A stretch of 64,000 nucleotides of DNA from G963923955 sp963923955 (GTDB taxonomy: Bacteria; Pseudomonadota; Gammaproteobacteria; Eutrophobiales; Eutrophobiaceae): the NCBI GenBank assembly GCA_963923955.1, contig OZ000552.1, forward strand, positions 930,001-994,000, read 5' to 3'. Below are positions 44,596-54,249 of the stretch, piece by piece. A program made the position numbers and the translations under genes. The notes under the pieces were generated by a model. It made no database searches. It worked only from the letters and a program-made list of their open reading frames with translations, and was not told the DNA's origin. Each line of letters opens with the position of its first letter. Positions within the stretch are counted from its first letter, which is position 1.

Positions 44596-45454
44596 ATTAG
44601 TTCCCTATATCTTCTTAGTCCCCGCGATCTTATTAATCGGGACATTTGTTCTGTTGCCGATGATCAGCGCCCTGCTGATCAGCTTTGCCGAATATAATAT
44701 GATTAATGATCCGAGTTTTGTTGGGCTCGTACAATACAAGCGCATCTTATCAGATTCTTTTTTCTGGAACGCGTTATTCAACAGCCTGTTATATTTGCTC
44801 GTAGTCGTTCCTGTCTTGACCTTTGCGCCGATCTTCTTAGCCGTGCTCGTGAATCAAAAGCTCCGGGGCATCTCCGTATTTCGTGGAATTTACTATCTCC
44901 CTGTTGTCACCTCTCTGGTTGTTACAGGCCTTATATGGAAATGGGTCTATGAAGAAAATGGCGTTCTGAATTTCATACTCATCAAGTCAGGGCTTCTTGA
45001 GAATCCAGTCGCCTGGCTCGCAGCACCCGAAACCGCTCTGTTTGCCGTTATGGCTGTTACTATTTGGAGCGGCATGGGTTTTTACATGGTCATCTATCTG
45101 GCCGGCCTGCAGTCCATCCCCAGGGCCTTATACGAGGTTGCCGAGTTGCAAGGCGTGAGCAAATTGCGCCAGATCATCTTTATCACCATCCCGATGTTAC
45201 GGCCCTACGTCGCCCTGGTTGCCGTGATTTCTTCAATCGCGGCGATGAAAATCTTTGAAGAAGTCTTCATCATGACAAAGGGCGGCCCGCTCAGCCAGAC
45301 CGAAACCCTCGTGTTTTTTGTCTATCAAAACGCCTTTGTTGAATTTGACATGGGCTACGCATCTGCGGCCGGCATCGCTTTGTTTGCGGTGACCTTTGTT
45401 CTTTCACTCTTGAATCTGGCTCTCACGCGAGAAACCAGTCATGAAAAACAATGA
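44579..45454 (+). CDS. sugar ABC transporter permease (MalF/UgpA type)
   Basis: The 291-residue inner-membrane permease with about six helices starts MTIRRRLVPYIFLVPAILLIGTFVLLPM. The ATPase-coupling EAA loop is EVAELQGVSKLRQIIFITIPMLRPY and the family end MKIFEEVFIMTKGGPLSQTETLVFFVY is intact. It pairs with the next gene to form the membrane channel of the importer. It overlaps the neighbouring genes on both sides (17 and 14 bases). Confidence 0.95.
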   Translation: MTIRRRLVPYIFLVPAILLIGTFVLLPMISALLISFAEYNMINDPSFVGLVQYKRILSDSFFWNALFNSLLYLLVVVPVLTFAPIFLAVLVNQKLRGISVFRGIYYLPVVTSLVVTGLIWKWVYEENGVLNFILIKSGLLENPVAWLAAPETALFAVMAVTIWSGMGFYMVIYLAGLQSIPRALYEVAELQGVSKLRQIIFITIPMLRPYVALVAVISSIAAMKIFEEVFIMTKGGPLSQTETLVFFVYQNAFVEFDMGYASAAGIALFAVTFVLSLLNLALTRETSHEKQ

Positions 45455-46343
45455 TGTCTTCTTAGGTCGAGAGCGGCCTTTTAATTCCGCCTTGCCTAGC
45501 AGCTTCACGAAATTAGCGCTTACCAGCATGATTAAATCGATTGCCCGTTATGCGCTCCTGCTTGCGATTGCGATTTTATTTATCGGCCCCTTCCTCTGGT
45601 TGCTCTCGACTGCCATGAAGTCGGGTTCAGAGAATATCTTTGCGTATCCACCGCAATTCATCCCAAGCGAGCCAACACTGAATAATTTTGTACGCGTATT
45701 CGATGCGCTCCCATTTTTGAGCTATTTCGTTAATAGCCTCTTCGTCGCTGTCATCGCGGTTTCCTGTAATTTGGTGTTCTGCTCGCTTGCGGCATATCCT
45801 TTGGCAAGGATGTCGTTTGCCGGAAAAAAAACGATATTTCTGATCTTGATCAGCACCATGATGCTGCCGTTTCAGCTCTTGATGATACCGCTGTATAGCA
45901 TTGCGGTTAGTCTTGGCCTTAACAACTCATTTCTGGGCTTGATCATTCCTCATGCCTGCACCGCCTTCGGGATATTTCTAATGCGTCAGGCCTTTCTCGG
46001 CATTCCTCATCAACTGGAAGAGTCAGCGCATATCGAAGGCGTCAATCGCTTCCAGATTTGGTGGTATGTCATGCTACCGCTTGTAAAGCCGGCCTTAGCA
46101 ACCCTGGCCGTGTTCACGTTTGTTGGCGTATGGGGTGATTTTCTGTGGCCGCTGATCATTATTGATGATCAATCAAAGTTCACACTGCCCTTAGGCGTCA
46201 ACAAATTGGCCGGGGCATTTGGTAAGGACTGGCGACTTGTCGCTGCAGGCGCAATTTTATCAATAATTCCCACGATTATTGTCTTTCTCTTTACCCAGCG
46301 CTTTTTCATATCCGGTGCTCTAAAAGGCGCTGTTAAGGGTTAG
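45441..46343 (+). CDS. sugar ABC transporter permease (MalG/UgpE type)
   Basis: The 300-residue second permease subunit carries the family start ALLLAIAILFIGPFLWLLSTAMKSGSENIF, NNFVRVFDALPFLSYFVNSLFVAV, and the EAA loop EESAHIEGVNRFQIWWYVMLPLVKPALATL. Its end FLFTQRFFISGALKGAVKG is the classic C-terminus of carbohydrate permeases. GH38 follows 4 bases later. The energising ATPase is not here but at 51569. Confidence 0.95.
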   Translation: MKNNDVFLGRERPFNSALPSSFTKLALTSMIKSIARYALLLAIAILFIGPFLWLLSTAMKSGSENIFAYPPQFIPSEPTLNNFVRVFDALPFLSYFVNSLFVAVIAVSCNLVFCSLAAYPLARMSFAGKKTIFLILISTMMLPFQLLMIPLYSIAVSLGLNNSFLGLIIPHACTAFGIFLMRQAFLGIPHQLEESAHIEGVNRFQIWWYVMLPLVKPALATLAVFTFVGVWGDFLWPLIIIDDQSKFTLPLGVNKLAGAFGKDWRLVAAGAILSIIPTIIVFLFTQRFFISGALKGAVKG

Positions 46344-46347
46344 TATC

Positions 46348-48912
46348 ATGACAATTCCTGCTTCGATCATCGTGCAAACACATTGGGACCGGGAGTGGTA
46401 CTTAACTAATGAGGCTTACACCGCGCGCTTGCTGCGTATAATGCCAACGATTTTACGAAGCCTGGAAAGCGGTCAAATCGATAAATTTCTGTTCGATGGG
46501 CAAACTGCCGCCCTTGAAGATTTACTCACCCATAGCGAAGAGAGAGCATCTCAAAGCGTTATCCAATACATCCAATCAGGACGCATCAATATCGGCCCTT
46601 GGTATGTCATGCCTGATGAGTTTCTTTGTTGTGGCGAGTCATTGATTCGAAACCTTGAAGAGGGGCTACGGGTATCTCGGGAATATGGTGAAACAGAGTT
46701 TGTAGGTTACTTGCCCGATATCTTCGGGCATATTGCTCAGATGCCGCAAATTTTGACCGGCTTTGATATCGACAAGGCAGTCGTCTGGCGTGGTGTGGAT
46801 ATTCAGGATGATGTGTTTGAGTGGCGTGCACCAAATGGTGACTCGGTAAAATGCCTGTTTTTACCGGAAGGATATTATCAACAACCATTCTCAAAAGAAA
46901 ATTACATAGAATCTGTAAGCCGTTATTTCGATGCGCTGTCGGCAAAAGCACCACATGATGCAACACTGCTTTTAACCCAAGGCGGAGATCATCTTGTTCC
47001 ACCCAGTGACTTAAAAGATCGCGTTAATCATTACAACTCAGTGCAAGACAAATATCGTCTTGGCTTTACAACGCTGACCGAGCATATTGAAAAGCGACTC
47101 ATAGAAAACGGTGGTACTCAAATAGTGCTCACAGGAGAGCTGCGTGAAAATTCCAATGCGTTTTTGCTGCCGGATGTCCTGTCAACACGACGGTATCTCA
47201 AGCGATTGAATCAAAAATACGAAGATCGGCTTATCGGACAAATCGAGCCGCTTCTTGCAGCGGTGAAATTTGAAAATACGTATCCGGATAAGTATCTCAG
47301 AGATACGTGGAAGTTGCTCTTGCAACAGCATGCGCATGACTCAATTTGCGGCTGCAGTGTTGATGAAGTTCACTCCGAAATGATCGTCAGGTTCAGGCGT
47401 ATTGAGGATCGGCTCAATGCCCTGGAAACAATGGCCTGTGAAGAAGCTGGATTCAGCAACCCATATTTCAATGATTCCAGCAAGCCATCTCCGTTTGCAG
47501 ATGATTCAATCATGACTGTCTTCAACCCCTCGTTAAAACATAGAGCTGGTTGGCAGAGAGCAAGCGTCTTCCTGGAAGGGGACAAAGCAAGGAGCATAAG
47601 CGTTTGTGATGAGACTCGCCGTGAATACAAAACAGTGCTTTATAGTGTTAAGGAGCATCGAGCCTTCCAATCGCCCATTGATGATTTTCCAGAACATAAA
47701 CATGGCTTCGTCTATGAGTTGTTTGTGGACATAGACACCCGGGGCTGGGAGACTAAGACCCTGCATTTTACCGGAGATCTGATAGAAGAGAGTGTCTCTG
47801 GCAAACCGTCCCTCTCAGAGGGCGAGCAAACTACATCACCAGAGATTTCGAATGGCTTGGTTGCCGTCAGGGTCATTGAGAGCAGCATTTATATTGAGAA
47901 TCTTCAGTCAGGTGAAAAATGTAAGTCCGCCATTTCGATAGTCTCTGAAAGTGATGCCGGAGATAGCTATAATTTTTCTCCCCCTCCGGAACCCCGGGTC
48001 GTCCAGGCTGAGATATCCGGAACGAAGGTTCGAGAGTTAGGCGCACACGGGAATGAAATCGAGATTACATTCCGTCTGCCGCAACCTGAATCTTTGAATG
48101 CAGAAAGAACAGCGGCTGTGGATGATTATGTGATTTCCCATGGCGTACTTACTCTGAGGCTTTTGGCCGGCGAAGCCTATATCCGGGCATCGTTGCGCTG
48201 GACCAATCTGGCCAAAGATCATCGGCTTAGACTTATTCTCCCATTGAACGAGAAGATAAAAAATACGATCAGCGACTCAGCTTTTTTCCTCATTGACAGG
48301 CCGGTGCTATATCGCGAGGAGAGAGACGTTATTTCCAGGACTGAGGCGGCTGTTTGTGTCAACCCGTCCTATTCTTACATTGAGGCCGGCGGTCTCAGGG
48401 TCGTTCACCTCGCAATGCAAGAGTTCGAAATTATCGATGCCAGAGAAGAAGATCGCCTGGCCATTACGCTCATTCGCGCAGTCGGATGGCTTTCACGTCG
48501 GGACTTGATCACAAGAGGTGTGGGCGCGGGCCCGGATTTCGAAACGCCGCAAGCGCAGTGTCTCGGTGAAGAATCGTTTTCCTTTATGCTCTCGGTCGGA
48601 ACTAATGGTGCATTAAAACCAGGTGATGCTGAGTTATTGCGCAGGCCATCACTATTCTTAAAAGGTAAAGGGCAGATTGCTGAGCAGCCGTTGCAGCTGG
48701 AGGGGCATGAGGTGCAAATTTCATCGTGCAGACGCCGCGGGGACGACATAGAGCTGAGACTGTTTAATCCTGCTAAGCAGAGGTGTGAATATACGCTGCT
48801 TGGAAGAGAGCCTCGCTACACCAACCTCTTGGGTAGAGAAGTAGCGCACGAATCAACTGAGCTTGAAGCTGGTGGAATCCTCACCTTGCGCTTCGCGAGT
48901 GACAAGGGGTGA
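46348..48912 (+). CDS. GH38 family alpha-mannosidase
   Basis: The 854-residue zinc glycosidase of the MngB type lacks a signal peptide, so it probably acts on imported mannosides in the cytoplasm. The zinc ligands are in IIVQTHWDREWYLTNE (His and Asp), the catalytic nucleophile Asp in YLPDIFGHIAQMPQIL, and QQHAHDSICGCSVDEVH is a further zinc-site segment. The middle and C-terminal beta domains are of usual size. The family cleaves alpha-mannosidic bonds such as those of N-glycans or mannosyl-glycerate; which one cannot be read here. It is the last gene of the rightward sugar operon. Confidence 0.93.
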   Translation: MTIPASIIVQTHWDREWYLTNEAYTARLLRIMPTILRSLESGQIDKFLFDGQTAALEDLLTHSEERASQSVIQYIQSGRINIGPWYVMPDEFLCCGESLIRNLEEGLRVSREYGETEFVGYLPDIFGHIAQMPQILTGFDIDKAVVWRGVDIQDDVFEWRAPNGDSVKCLFLPEGYYQQPFSKENYIESVSRYFDALSAKAPHDATLLLTQGGDHLVPPSDLKDRVNHYNSVQDKYRLGFTTLTEHIEKRLIENGGTQIVLTGELRENSNAFLLPDVLSTRRYLKRLNQKYEDRLIGQIEPLLAAVKFENTYPDKYLRDTWKLLLQQHAHDSICGCSVDEVHSEMIVRFRRIEDRLNALETMACEEAGFSNPYFNDSSKPSPFADDSIMTVFNPSLKHRAGWQRASVFLEGDKARSISVCDETRREYKTVLYSVKEHRAFQSPIDDFPEHKHGFVYELFVDIDTRGWETKTLHFTGDLIEESVSGKPSLSEGEQTTSPEISNGLVAVRVIESSIYIENLQSGEKCKSAISIVSESDAGDSYNFSPPPEPRVVQAEISGTKVRELGAHGNEIEITFRLPQPESLNAERTAAVDDYVISHGVLTLRLLAGEAYIRASLRWTNLAKDHRLRLILPLNEKIKNTISDSAFFLIDRPVLYREERDVISRTEAAVCVNPSYSYIEAGGLRVVHLAMQEFEIIDAREEDRLAITLIRAVGWLSRRDLITRGVGAGPDFETPQAQCLGEESFSFMLSVGTNGALKPGDAELLRRPSLFLKGKGQIAEQPLQLEGHEVQISSCRRRGDDIELRLFNPAKQRCEYTLLGREPRYTNLLGREVAHESTELEAGGILTLRFASDKG

Positions 48913-48930
48913 GTAGATGATAGCCACCCA

Positions 48931-50889
48931 TTATTCCCGTTCGCGAAACTTCCGCTTTAGTTCGATAATCTTAAAGCCAGTTGATTTGGGAACCTTGTAG
49001 AAATGATGCTCCCCGGCTTCCACTTTTTCAAAGCTAACCGAGCTTGGTTGTGCTCCCATCAACGATAGAATTTGCTTTAGATCGAGTGCGGAAGTATCAA
49101 AATACAGGAAATCACGGTCAAAGCAGGCCGCCAATGAATCTGACCAGTTGGCGTTCAAAGCCGACGTTGTCGGGGCTATTTCTTCTTTGCCATCACGATA
49201 TAAGCGCGGAAAGGACTCGCCATCAATAGTCCATTGTAAGGGCTGGTAACGAGAAACCCGCTCCTGAATTTCCTGGTAATTTCTTTGCTCAATGAGATCA
49301 TGCATGTTCCGACCCTGCATGGAACAATACGCAGCAACAACACCTGCAGCGGTTCCCGAAACAGCTTCCCCGGGTTGCAGTCTGGTAGCTGCATTGGCCA
49401 TGAACGATTGCGCCATACATTTACCCGAGACAACCAGGTTTGCAATGCTGTCATTAGAGAGCGACCGCAATGGAAGGAAGAATGGTTTCGGGTGTTCAGT
49501 CCAATGAATATCCGCCGCTTCCGTCTTTACATCAGAACCTCCCAGCGCATGAATATCATAGTCATATACCGTTGTACCTACACGATCTTCAAACGGATAG
49601 CCCGTTGGGCCCGGGTAAAAGCTCAAATCCCAAGCACACAAAAGAAAACCATTATACCCAACACTCCTGCGGCTTTCACGAAGGTATGGAAATTTATAGA
49701 AGCCATGCTCTGTACACACAGACTTACGGTCAATCGAAATTATACCGCTGAATTTTTGGGGAGCCTTGCTTACATACCAACGACAAAAATCCTGTGAGAG
49801 TGTCTCTGCTTGGCGCAACACATCGAGGTTTACGCCTCCAGACCATGCATTGTTATCAACAGTTCTCTGGGCAGCCTCGTATGATAAAAATAAGTAGGCT
49901 CCGGCATAATCGTTGCCATTGTTAATCTCCCCCTGCTTCCAGTTCATCACTGATACCTGCCCGGCATCAGGAGCGCCGTTTCCTTTTAATCGGCGATAGT
50001 TCCAGACACCATCCCAGCCGTATGTTCCGAGATCGAAGGTATGCTTAGGGTTTGTGAGCTCACCGGTCCACTGACTGTCGGCAGCGCCATCGCAAGACGC
50101 CCCAATGGCGAGATTAAAGGTAAAAGTAAAACTCTGGCCGCTTGCACTAAAGTCTCTTTCGGTGGCGCCCTCGTAAGGATCTTCGCCGACAAGATAATCC
50201 GCATTCGACAGCGCCAGGATATCCCCAAACTCACTGGCTTCAACGACGACTAAAGTATTGTTGTTACGTGCCCGAATACAAAATTGTTGTTTTTGAAAAA
50301 ACGCAGAATTATTGCGTACATACCAATCAGGTATTGCCTCACTGAGCGGTCTTTCATAACCTGGAAATTCCCCATCAAGTTTAGGGATGCGTTTGAGAAG
50401 GGTGATGCCTGTTATTTCACGCTTCCCCGTTTTTTCACGCGTTTCAACATCAATGGGTACGGTGTTCTTTAACACAAAGAGATTGGCTTCTTTCTCAATC
50501 GCCTGAGAAAGAACTTCCTGCAGAAGATCATTTGGCAAAAAGCAATGTCTTGAAACTGTACAGTTCCCGGGATTGCCAATTAAATGAAGCCAATCATAAA
50601 ACTCATATTGATTATTGGCCCTCAGCTTATGCACCTCTTTTGTATTTATGCCTTGCACATTTTGGCGCCAGGCAAAGTCCACGGCCGGAACACCACCTGC
50701 TGTTAATTGGCCACCGACCCAGTCGGTCGGCTCGATCAAATATGTAAGCGCACCTTCGCGTGCAGCATGCAAGGCAGCAAATAGCGCTGCTGTCGATCCT
50801 CCGACAACAACGACGTCACAGTAAAGGTCTTCTGCGGCGATGCTTCGGCCGCGTATTGCGGTTTGATGAGAAGATTTCCTGGATTGCAT
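48931..50889 (-). CDS. FAD-dependent oxidoreductase (PF12831 type) of the glycan locus
   Basis: The 652-residue flavoprotein shows the dinucleotide-binding start DVVVVGGSTAALFAALHAAREGALTYLIEP, followed by WVGGQLTAGGVPAVDF, and a late SGKCMAQSFMANAATRLQPGEAVSGTAAG that closes the FAD fold. These match FAD_oxidored proteins often found in glycan-use loci, of mostly unknown reaction. The only ATG available lies in a duplicated gntR 5' segment read out of frame, so the first ~20 residues (MQSRKSSHQTAIRG) are non-native. It runs against the sugar operon, ending 18 bases from GH38. Confidence 0.85.
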   Translation of the reverse strand: MQSRKSSHQTAIRGRSIAAEDLYCDVVVVGGSTAALFAALHAAREGALTYLIEPTDWVGGQLTAGGVPAVDFAWRQNVQGINTKEVHKLRANNQYEFYDWLHLIGNPGNCTVSRHCFLPNDLLQEVLSQAIEKEANLFVLKNTVPIDVETREKTGKREITGITLLKRIPKLDGEFPGYERPLSEAIPDWYVRNNSAFFQKQQFCIRARNNNTLVVVEASEFGDILALSNADYLVGEDPYEGATERDFSASGQSFTFTFNLAIGASCDGAADSQWTGELTNPKHTFDLGTYGWDGVWNYRRLKGNGAPDAGQVSVMNWKQGEINNGNDYAGAYLFLSYEAAQRTVDNNAWSGGVNLDVLRQAETLSQDFCRWYVSKAPQKFSGIISIDRKSVCTEHGFYKFPYLRESRRSVGYNGFLLCAWDLSFYPGPTGYPFEDRVGTTVYDYDIHALGGSDVKTEAADIHWTEHPKPFFLPLRSLSNDSIANLVVSGKCMAQSFMANAATRLQPGEAVSGTAAGVVAAYCSMQGRNMHDLIEQRNYQEIQERVSRYQPLQWTIDGESFPRLYRDGKEEIAPTTSALNANWSDSLAACFDRDFLYFDTSALDLKQILSLMGAQPSSVSFEKVEAGEHHFYKVPKSTGFKIIELKRKFRERE

Positions 50890-50902
50890 CAATGGCTACC
50901 AT
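50816..50902 (-). pseudogene. remnant of a gntR-type gene start, read as a 28-codon leader
   Basis: The ATG at 50902 opens MVAIDAIQEIFSSN then RPKHRR, which aligns with the start of the GntR regulator (MVAIDAILEVFSAK then RPKYRR, start 38231), then runs to a TGA. The FAD gene uses a different frame 13 bases inside it. It is too short to be a regulator. Confidence 0.7.
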
Positions 50903-51038
50903 GATGAGCATGCGTTCGGATTTCGTCGGGTTTGCGCCATTAAAAACCAACAAGGAAAAATTTCAAGCCCACCAATGGAGCTGTAACAGCGAGGTCTATG
51001 GCCGCAAAGGAAAAAGTAATACCAATAAACTAACTGGC
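50834..51038. repeat. diverged copy of the gntR 5' end and upstream region (other copy 38162-38370)
   Basis: Shared blocks in the same order include GGATTGCATCAATGGCTACC, GCGCCATTAAAAACCAA, AAATTTCAAG, CCACCAATG and AATACCAATAAA. The 27-bp palindrome that follows immediately in the first copy is absent here. The remaining 530 bases up to the ATPase gene (51039-51568) hold no gene that I can support; the open frames there have no coding look. Confidence 0.8.
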
Positions 51039-51568
51039 GTTATTTTAAATAAAAAGCCAATAAAACAAGATTCTGAGCGATATACCCATTTTGAACAAGG
51101 AGGTTTCGGTAACTTATTCGCTATCCCTGCGTTCTCAAGGGCAGGCATGTCCTCGCGAAAGCATGTCCTAGTAAACGGGTACAGTGATTGTGCCCGATGT
51201 CCGCAAAGCCAAACCGCAAGGGACCTGCCTGTGCACCGCACACAGACAGCTTAATCATTGCCGTGATAAGCTTTATCATGCTATCTTGAAACCGATTCGT
51301 GAGAAGCCAATTTAGACCGCCTAACTTCCTTGAGACCCTTTGAAAAACGCCACGGCAAAGCGAGTATCTATTGCGGGTGATGAGAGCGAGCCCCGGACAA
51401 ACATGGTAAAGTCCAGTGAAATCGCCACCTTGCGGATTAACAGATGCGCCGGGAGAGAAGCATGATTCGAATGCGACAGGAGACCGCAGGCAGTCAGACA
51501 ACTCGGTTCTTGATAATACGCCCTTTGTGCATTCAGCATACCAATCTTGAATTATTTGGAGCGCGCTG

Positions 51569-52711
51569 ATGACTTCGATTTCGCTGCAAGGCCTCACAAA
51601 AACCTACGGCAAAGAAGGCGCAGTCCATGAGGTAAATCTGGAGATCCATGCCGGGGAATTCGTGGTATTTGTCGGCCCTTCCGGCTGTGGTAAGTCCACC
51701 TTGCTGCGCATGATCTCCGGCTTAGAAGAGCTAAGCAGCGGGAAGATCTACTTCGGTGAGCGTGATGTGACGCAGCTGCCGGCCAGCAAGAGAGAAGTCG
51801 CGATGGTATTCCAAGCCTATGCGCTTTATCCGCACATGAGCGCTGCGCAGAATTTGAGTTTTGGCCTGAAGATGACCGGCCATGCTCCGGAAGAAATTGA
51901 GCAACGCCTGCGGCGCGCGGTAAAGATGCTCAGGCTTGATGATTATCTGGCCAGAAAGCCAGCGCAGCTATCAGGAGGGCAATGCCAGCGCGTTGCGATC
52001 GGGCGCGCGCTTGTGCAGCAACCGCAGGTCTTTTTATTCGATGAGCCGCTCTCCAATCTTGATGCCGAATTGCGCGCATCAATGCGCGTTGAGATCGCCA
52101 AACTTCACCGCGAACTTGATAATACCATGATTTATGTTACCCATGATCAGGTCGAGGCCATGACGCTGGCGGATCGAATCGTGGTCTTGAACCGGGGGCG
52201 TATCGAGCAGGTCGGTACGCCGCATGAAATCTATTCTCAGCCTGAGAATATTTTTGTCGCCGAGTTCATGGGGATGCCGAAGATCAATATCGTCTCCGCT
52301 ACGGTAGTGAAAAATGACGGGCAGTCTCTGCTGTGCTGTGAGATTGGATTAAAGATACCTCTGGGCGCACTGCCATGCACGGTCAAGCATGGAGAGAAGA
52401 TCGCTATCGGCATACGCCCGGAAGATGTCGCCATTGCGCCGGATTCCGATTTGAAGATGGCGGTGGATTTTATCGAGCAGATCGGCGCCAGCGCCCATCT
52501 CTTTGGTCATATCAACACGGAAGAATTTCGCATCACCATCCATGAGCACTGCGAGATAGCGGCCGGGGATGAAATCCAGATTGTGCTTAATGAAGAGAAA
52601 ATACATTTTTTTGACTCAGCAGGCCGGCGCATTGCAGTACATAGAAACACGACAAAAGAACCGGACGCGGCAGAGGATGAGCGGCTGCGGGCACCTGCCG
52701 GTCTAAGTTGA
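51569..52711 (+). CDS. sugar ABC transporter ATPase (MalK/UgpC type)
   Basis: The 380-residue ATPase energises the importer. Walker A is GPSGCGKST, the signature LSGGQCQRVAIGRALVQ, Walker B FLFDEPLSNLDAELRASM, and the switch His is in YVTHDQVEAM. A C-terminal TOBE/MalK regulatory domain follows (IAIGIRPEDVAI). It probably partners the permeases at 44579-46343, since this window has no other sugar ATPase. It is transcribed with the next two genes. Confidence 0.95.
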   Translation: MTSISLQGLTKTYGKEGAVHEVNLEIHAGEFVVFVGPSGCGKSTLLRMISGLEELSSGKIYFGERDVTQLPASKREVAMVFQAYALYPHMSAAQNLSFGLKMTGHAPEEIEQRLRRAVKMLRLDDYLARKPAQLSGGQCQRVAIGRALVQQPQVFLFDEPLSNLDAELRASMRVEIAKLHRELDNTMIYVTHDQVEAMTLADRIVVLNRGRIEQVGTPHEIYSQPENIFVAEFMGMPKINIVSATVVKNDGQSLLCCEIGLKIPLGALPCTVKHGEKIAIGIRPEDVAIAPDSDLKMAVDFIEQIGASAHLFGHINTEEFRITIHEHCEIAAGDEIQIVLNEEKIHFFDSAGRRIAVHRNTTKEPDAAEDERLRAPAGLS

Positions 52712-52713
52712 CA

Positions 52714-54246
52714 ATGCACAGAAGACTCCTTGTCCTACCGCTTGATGGGCGGCCAATCGTATGCAGCCAGCTAACGCAATTAGGCCGCCTGGCTGAATGG
52801 GATGTCATCCTGCCGCCGATGACAATGCTGGGTTATTTTCGGGAAGCTGCCGACAGGAATGCGATCTTCAAGTGGATCATGGCGCAGTCCTCATCAGTAG
52901 ATGGTTTTGTTCTGTCGCTGGATACGCTGATATATGGCGGACTGGTTGTCGGCAGAATTTCCAATGAAACCCTTGAAGCCCTGCTGCAACGCACTGAAAT
53001 TTTGCATCAGCTAAAGCACCTGCACCCACAAAAACCCGTCTATGCCTCTCTCGCAATCATGCGGCTCTCCAATAATAATGTGAACGAGGAAGAGAAAACG
53101 TATTGGTCTGTCTATGGTGAGTTGATCTGGCGCTGGTCATATCATAGTGATAAGTTCAAGGTGCACGGTGCGCCGGCTGATCTGGATATCGCCCAAGCAG
53201 CGCAGGCAAAAATTCCAATAGAGATCCAAAGCGATTATCTGAACACCCGCGCGCGCAATGTGGAAGTTATCGAATCTGTTTTGAAGTTTACCGAGGATGG
53301 CCTGCTTGACCGCCTGATCCTGCCGCAGGATGATAATGCGCAGTATGGTTTTAATATGGCCGAAGCACGTAATATCAAGGTAAGAGTCACCGAGAACAAG
53401 ATGGAGGGCAAGGTTAAGATTTACTCGGGCATGGATGAGGTCGTCTGGACATTAAGTTCACATCTTATTTCCGTCTTAGATGATCGGGCACCTCGAAAGA
53501 TTTATCTTAGCTGGCACCATCCTGCAGACGCCGACACGATCATACCGCGCTACGAAGACCAATTCATCGAGGATGCTGTTGTGAACCAGGTGTCTGCAGC
53601 GGGTGCCGAAGTGGTTTCTGATCTTGCTCGCGCAGACCTAGTGTTGGCCATCCATACCGCCGGGCAAGCGCAGGGGGATTGGGCACTGCAAGAGCCATTG
53701 GCACGGGATGCCCCGGTCAGCATGAACTGGATCAGGCAGCTCGCCTCTTGGCAAGACGAGGGCCCGCCCTTGGCTTTCGTTGATCTGGCGTTTGCAAATG
53801 GCGGCGATCCGAAGTTTCTCCAAGCCATGCTACGGCATGTTGATCCAGGGCGCCTCGTTGCATACGCGGGCTGGAACACTGCCAGCAACAGTCTCGGCAC
53901 GGTGGCGGCGCAGATTCAGCTTGCACCACTGCGACAATTCTCTCTTGCTCAACTGGAGCTGGTTATGCTGCGCCTCGTGGATGATGCGTACTATCAGGCG
54001 ATGTACCGGCAGGTTATTCGGCAACGGATGGAAAACGGTCATCAGTCTATGGAGTCCGCAGCGACCGAATTTCCCGTCTGCGCCCAGCGCTGGCTGGAAG
54101 AATATGCAATCGACTTTGTAAAAATTTCAAAGGTCTGCTTTCCGTGGCAACGAACATTTGAGATCGGCTTTGATTGCGAGATTAACCCCCACGCATTTGG
54201 GCAAATAAACCAAGGCCGTGCGGATGAGTTTAAGAATCAGGAGTAA
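52714..54246 (+). CDS. DUF4127 family protein
   Basis: The 510-residue protein matches the DUF4127 pattern: it begins MHRRLLVLPLDGRPIVCSQ and carries GFVLSLDTLIYGGLVVGRIS, where the Asp is invariant, plus LSWHHPADADTI and AFVDLAFANGGD. The family is uncharacterised; its conserved Asp/Asn residues suggest an enzyme on sugars or glycans, which is inferred here only from the neighbours. A TTG two codons earlier overlaps the ATPase stop and is an alternative start. The cupin follows 3 bases later. Confidence 0.88.
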   Translation: MHRRLLVLPLDGRPIVCSQLTQLGRLAEWDVILPPMTMLGYFREAADRNAIFKWIMAQSSSVDGFVLSLDTLIYGGLVVGRISNETLEALLQRTEILHQLKHLHPQKPVYASLAIMRLSNNNVNEEEKTYWSVYGELIWRWSYHSDKFKVHGAPADLDIAQAAQAKIPIEIQSDYLNTRARNVEVIESVLKFTEDGLLDRLILPQDDNAQYGFNMAEARNIKVRVTENKMEGKVKIYSGMDEVVWTLSSHLISVLDDRAPRKIYLSWHHPADADTIIPRYEDQFIEDAVVNQVSAAGAEVVSDLARADLVLAIHTAGQAQGDWALQEPLARDAPVSMNWIRQLASWQDEGPPLAFVDLAFANGGDPKFLQAMLRHVDPGRLVAYAGWNTASNSLGTVAAQIQLAPLRQFSLAQLELVMLRLVDDAYYQAMYRQVIRQRMENGHQSMESAATEFPVCAQRWLEEYAIDFVKISKVCFPWQRTFEIGFDCEINPHAFGQINQGRADEFKNQE

Positions 54247-54249
54247 TGA

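Noticed and set aside
51329..51352. GAGACCCTTTGAAAAACG as a possible insertion-sequence end
   Set aside because: It recalls some transposon termini, but no transposase, matching inverted end or target duplication was found.
51121..51597. A 158-codon minus-strand frame before the sugar ATPase gene
   Set aside because: It is Cys-rich and motif-free, overlaps the ATPase start, and lies next to duplicated regulatory DNA; probably chance.
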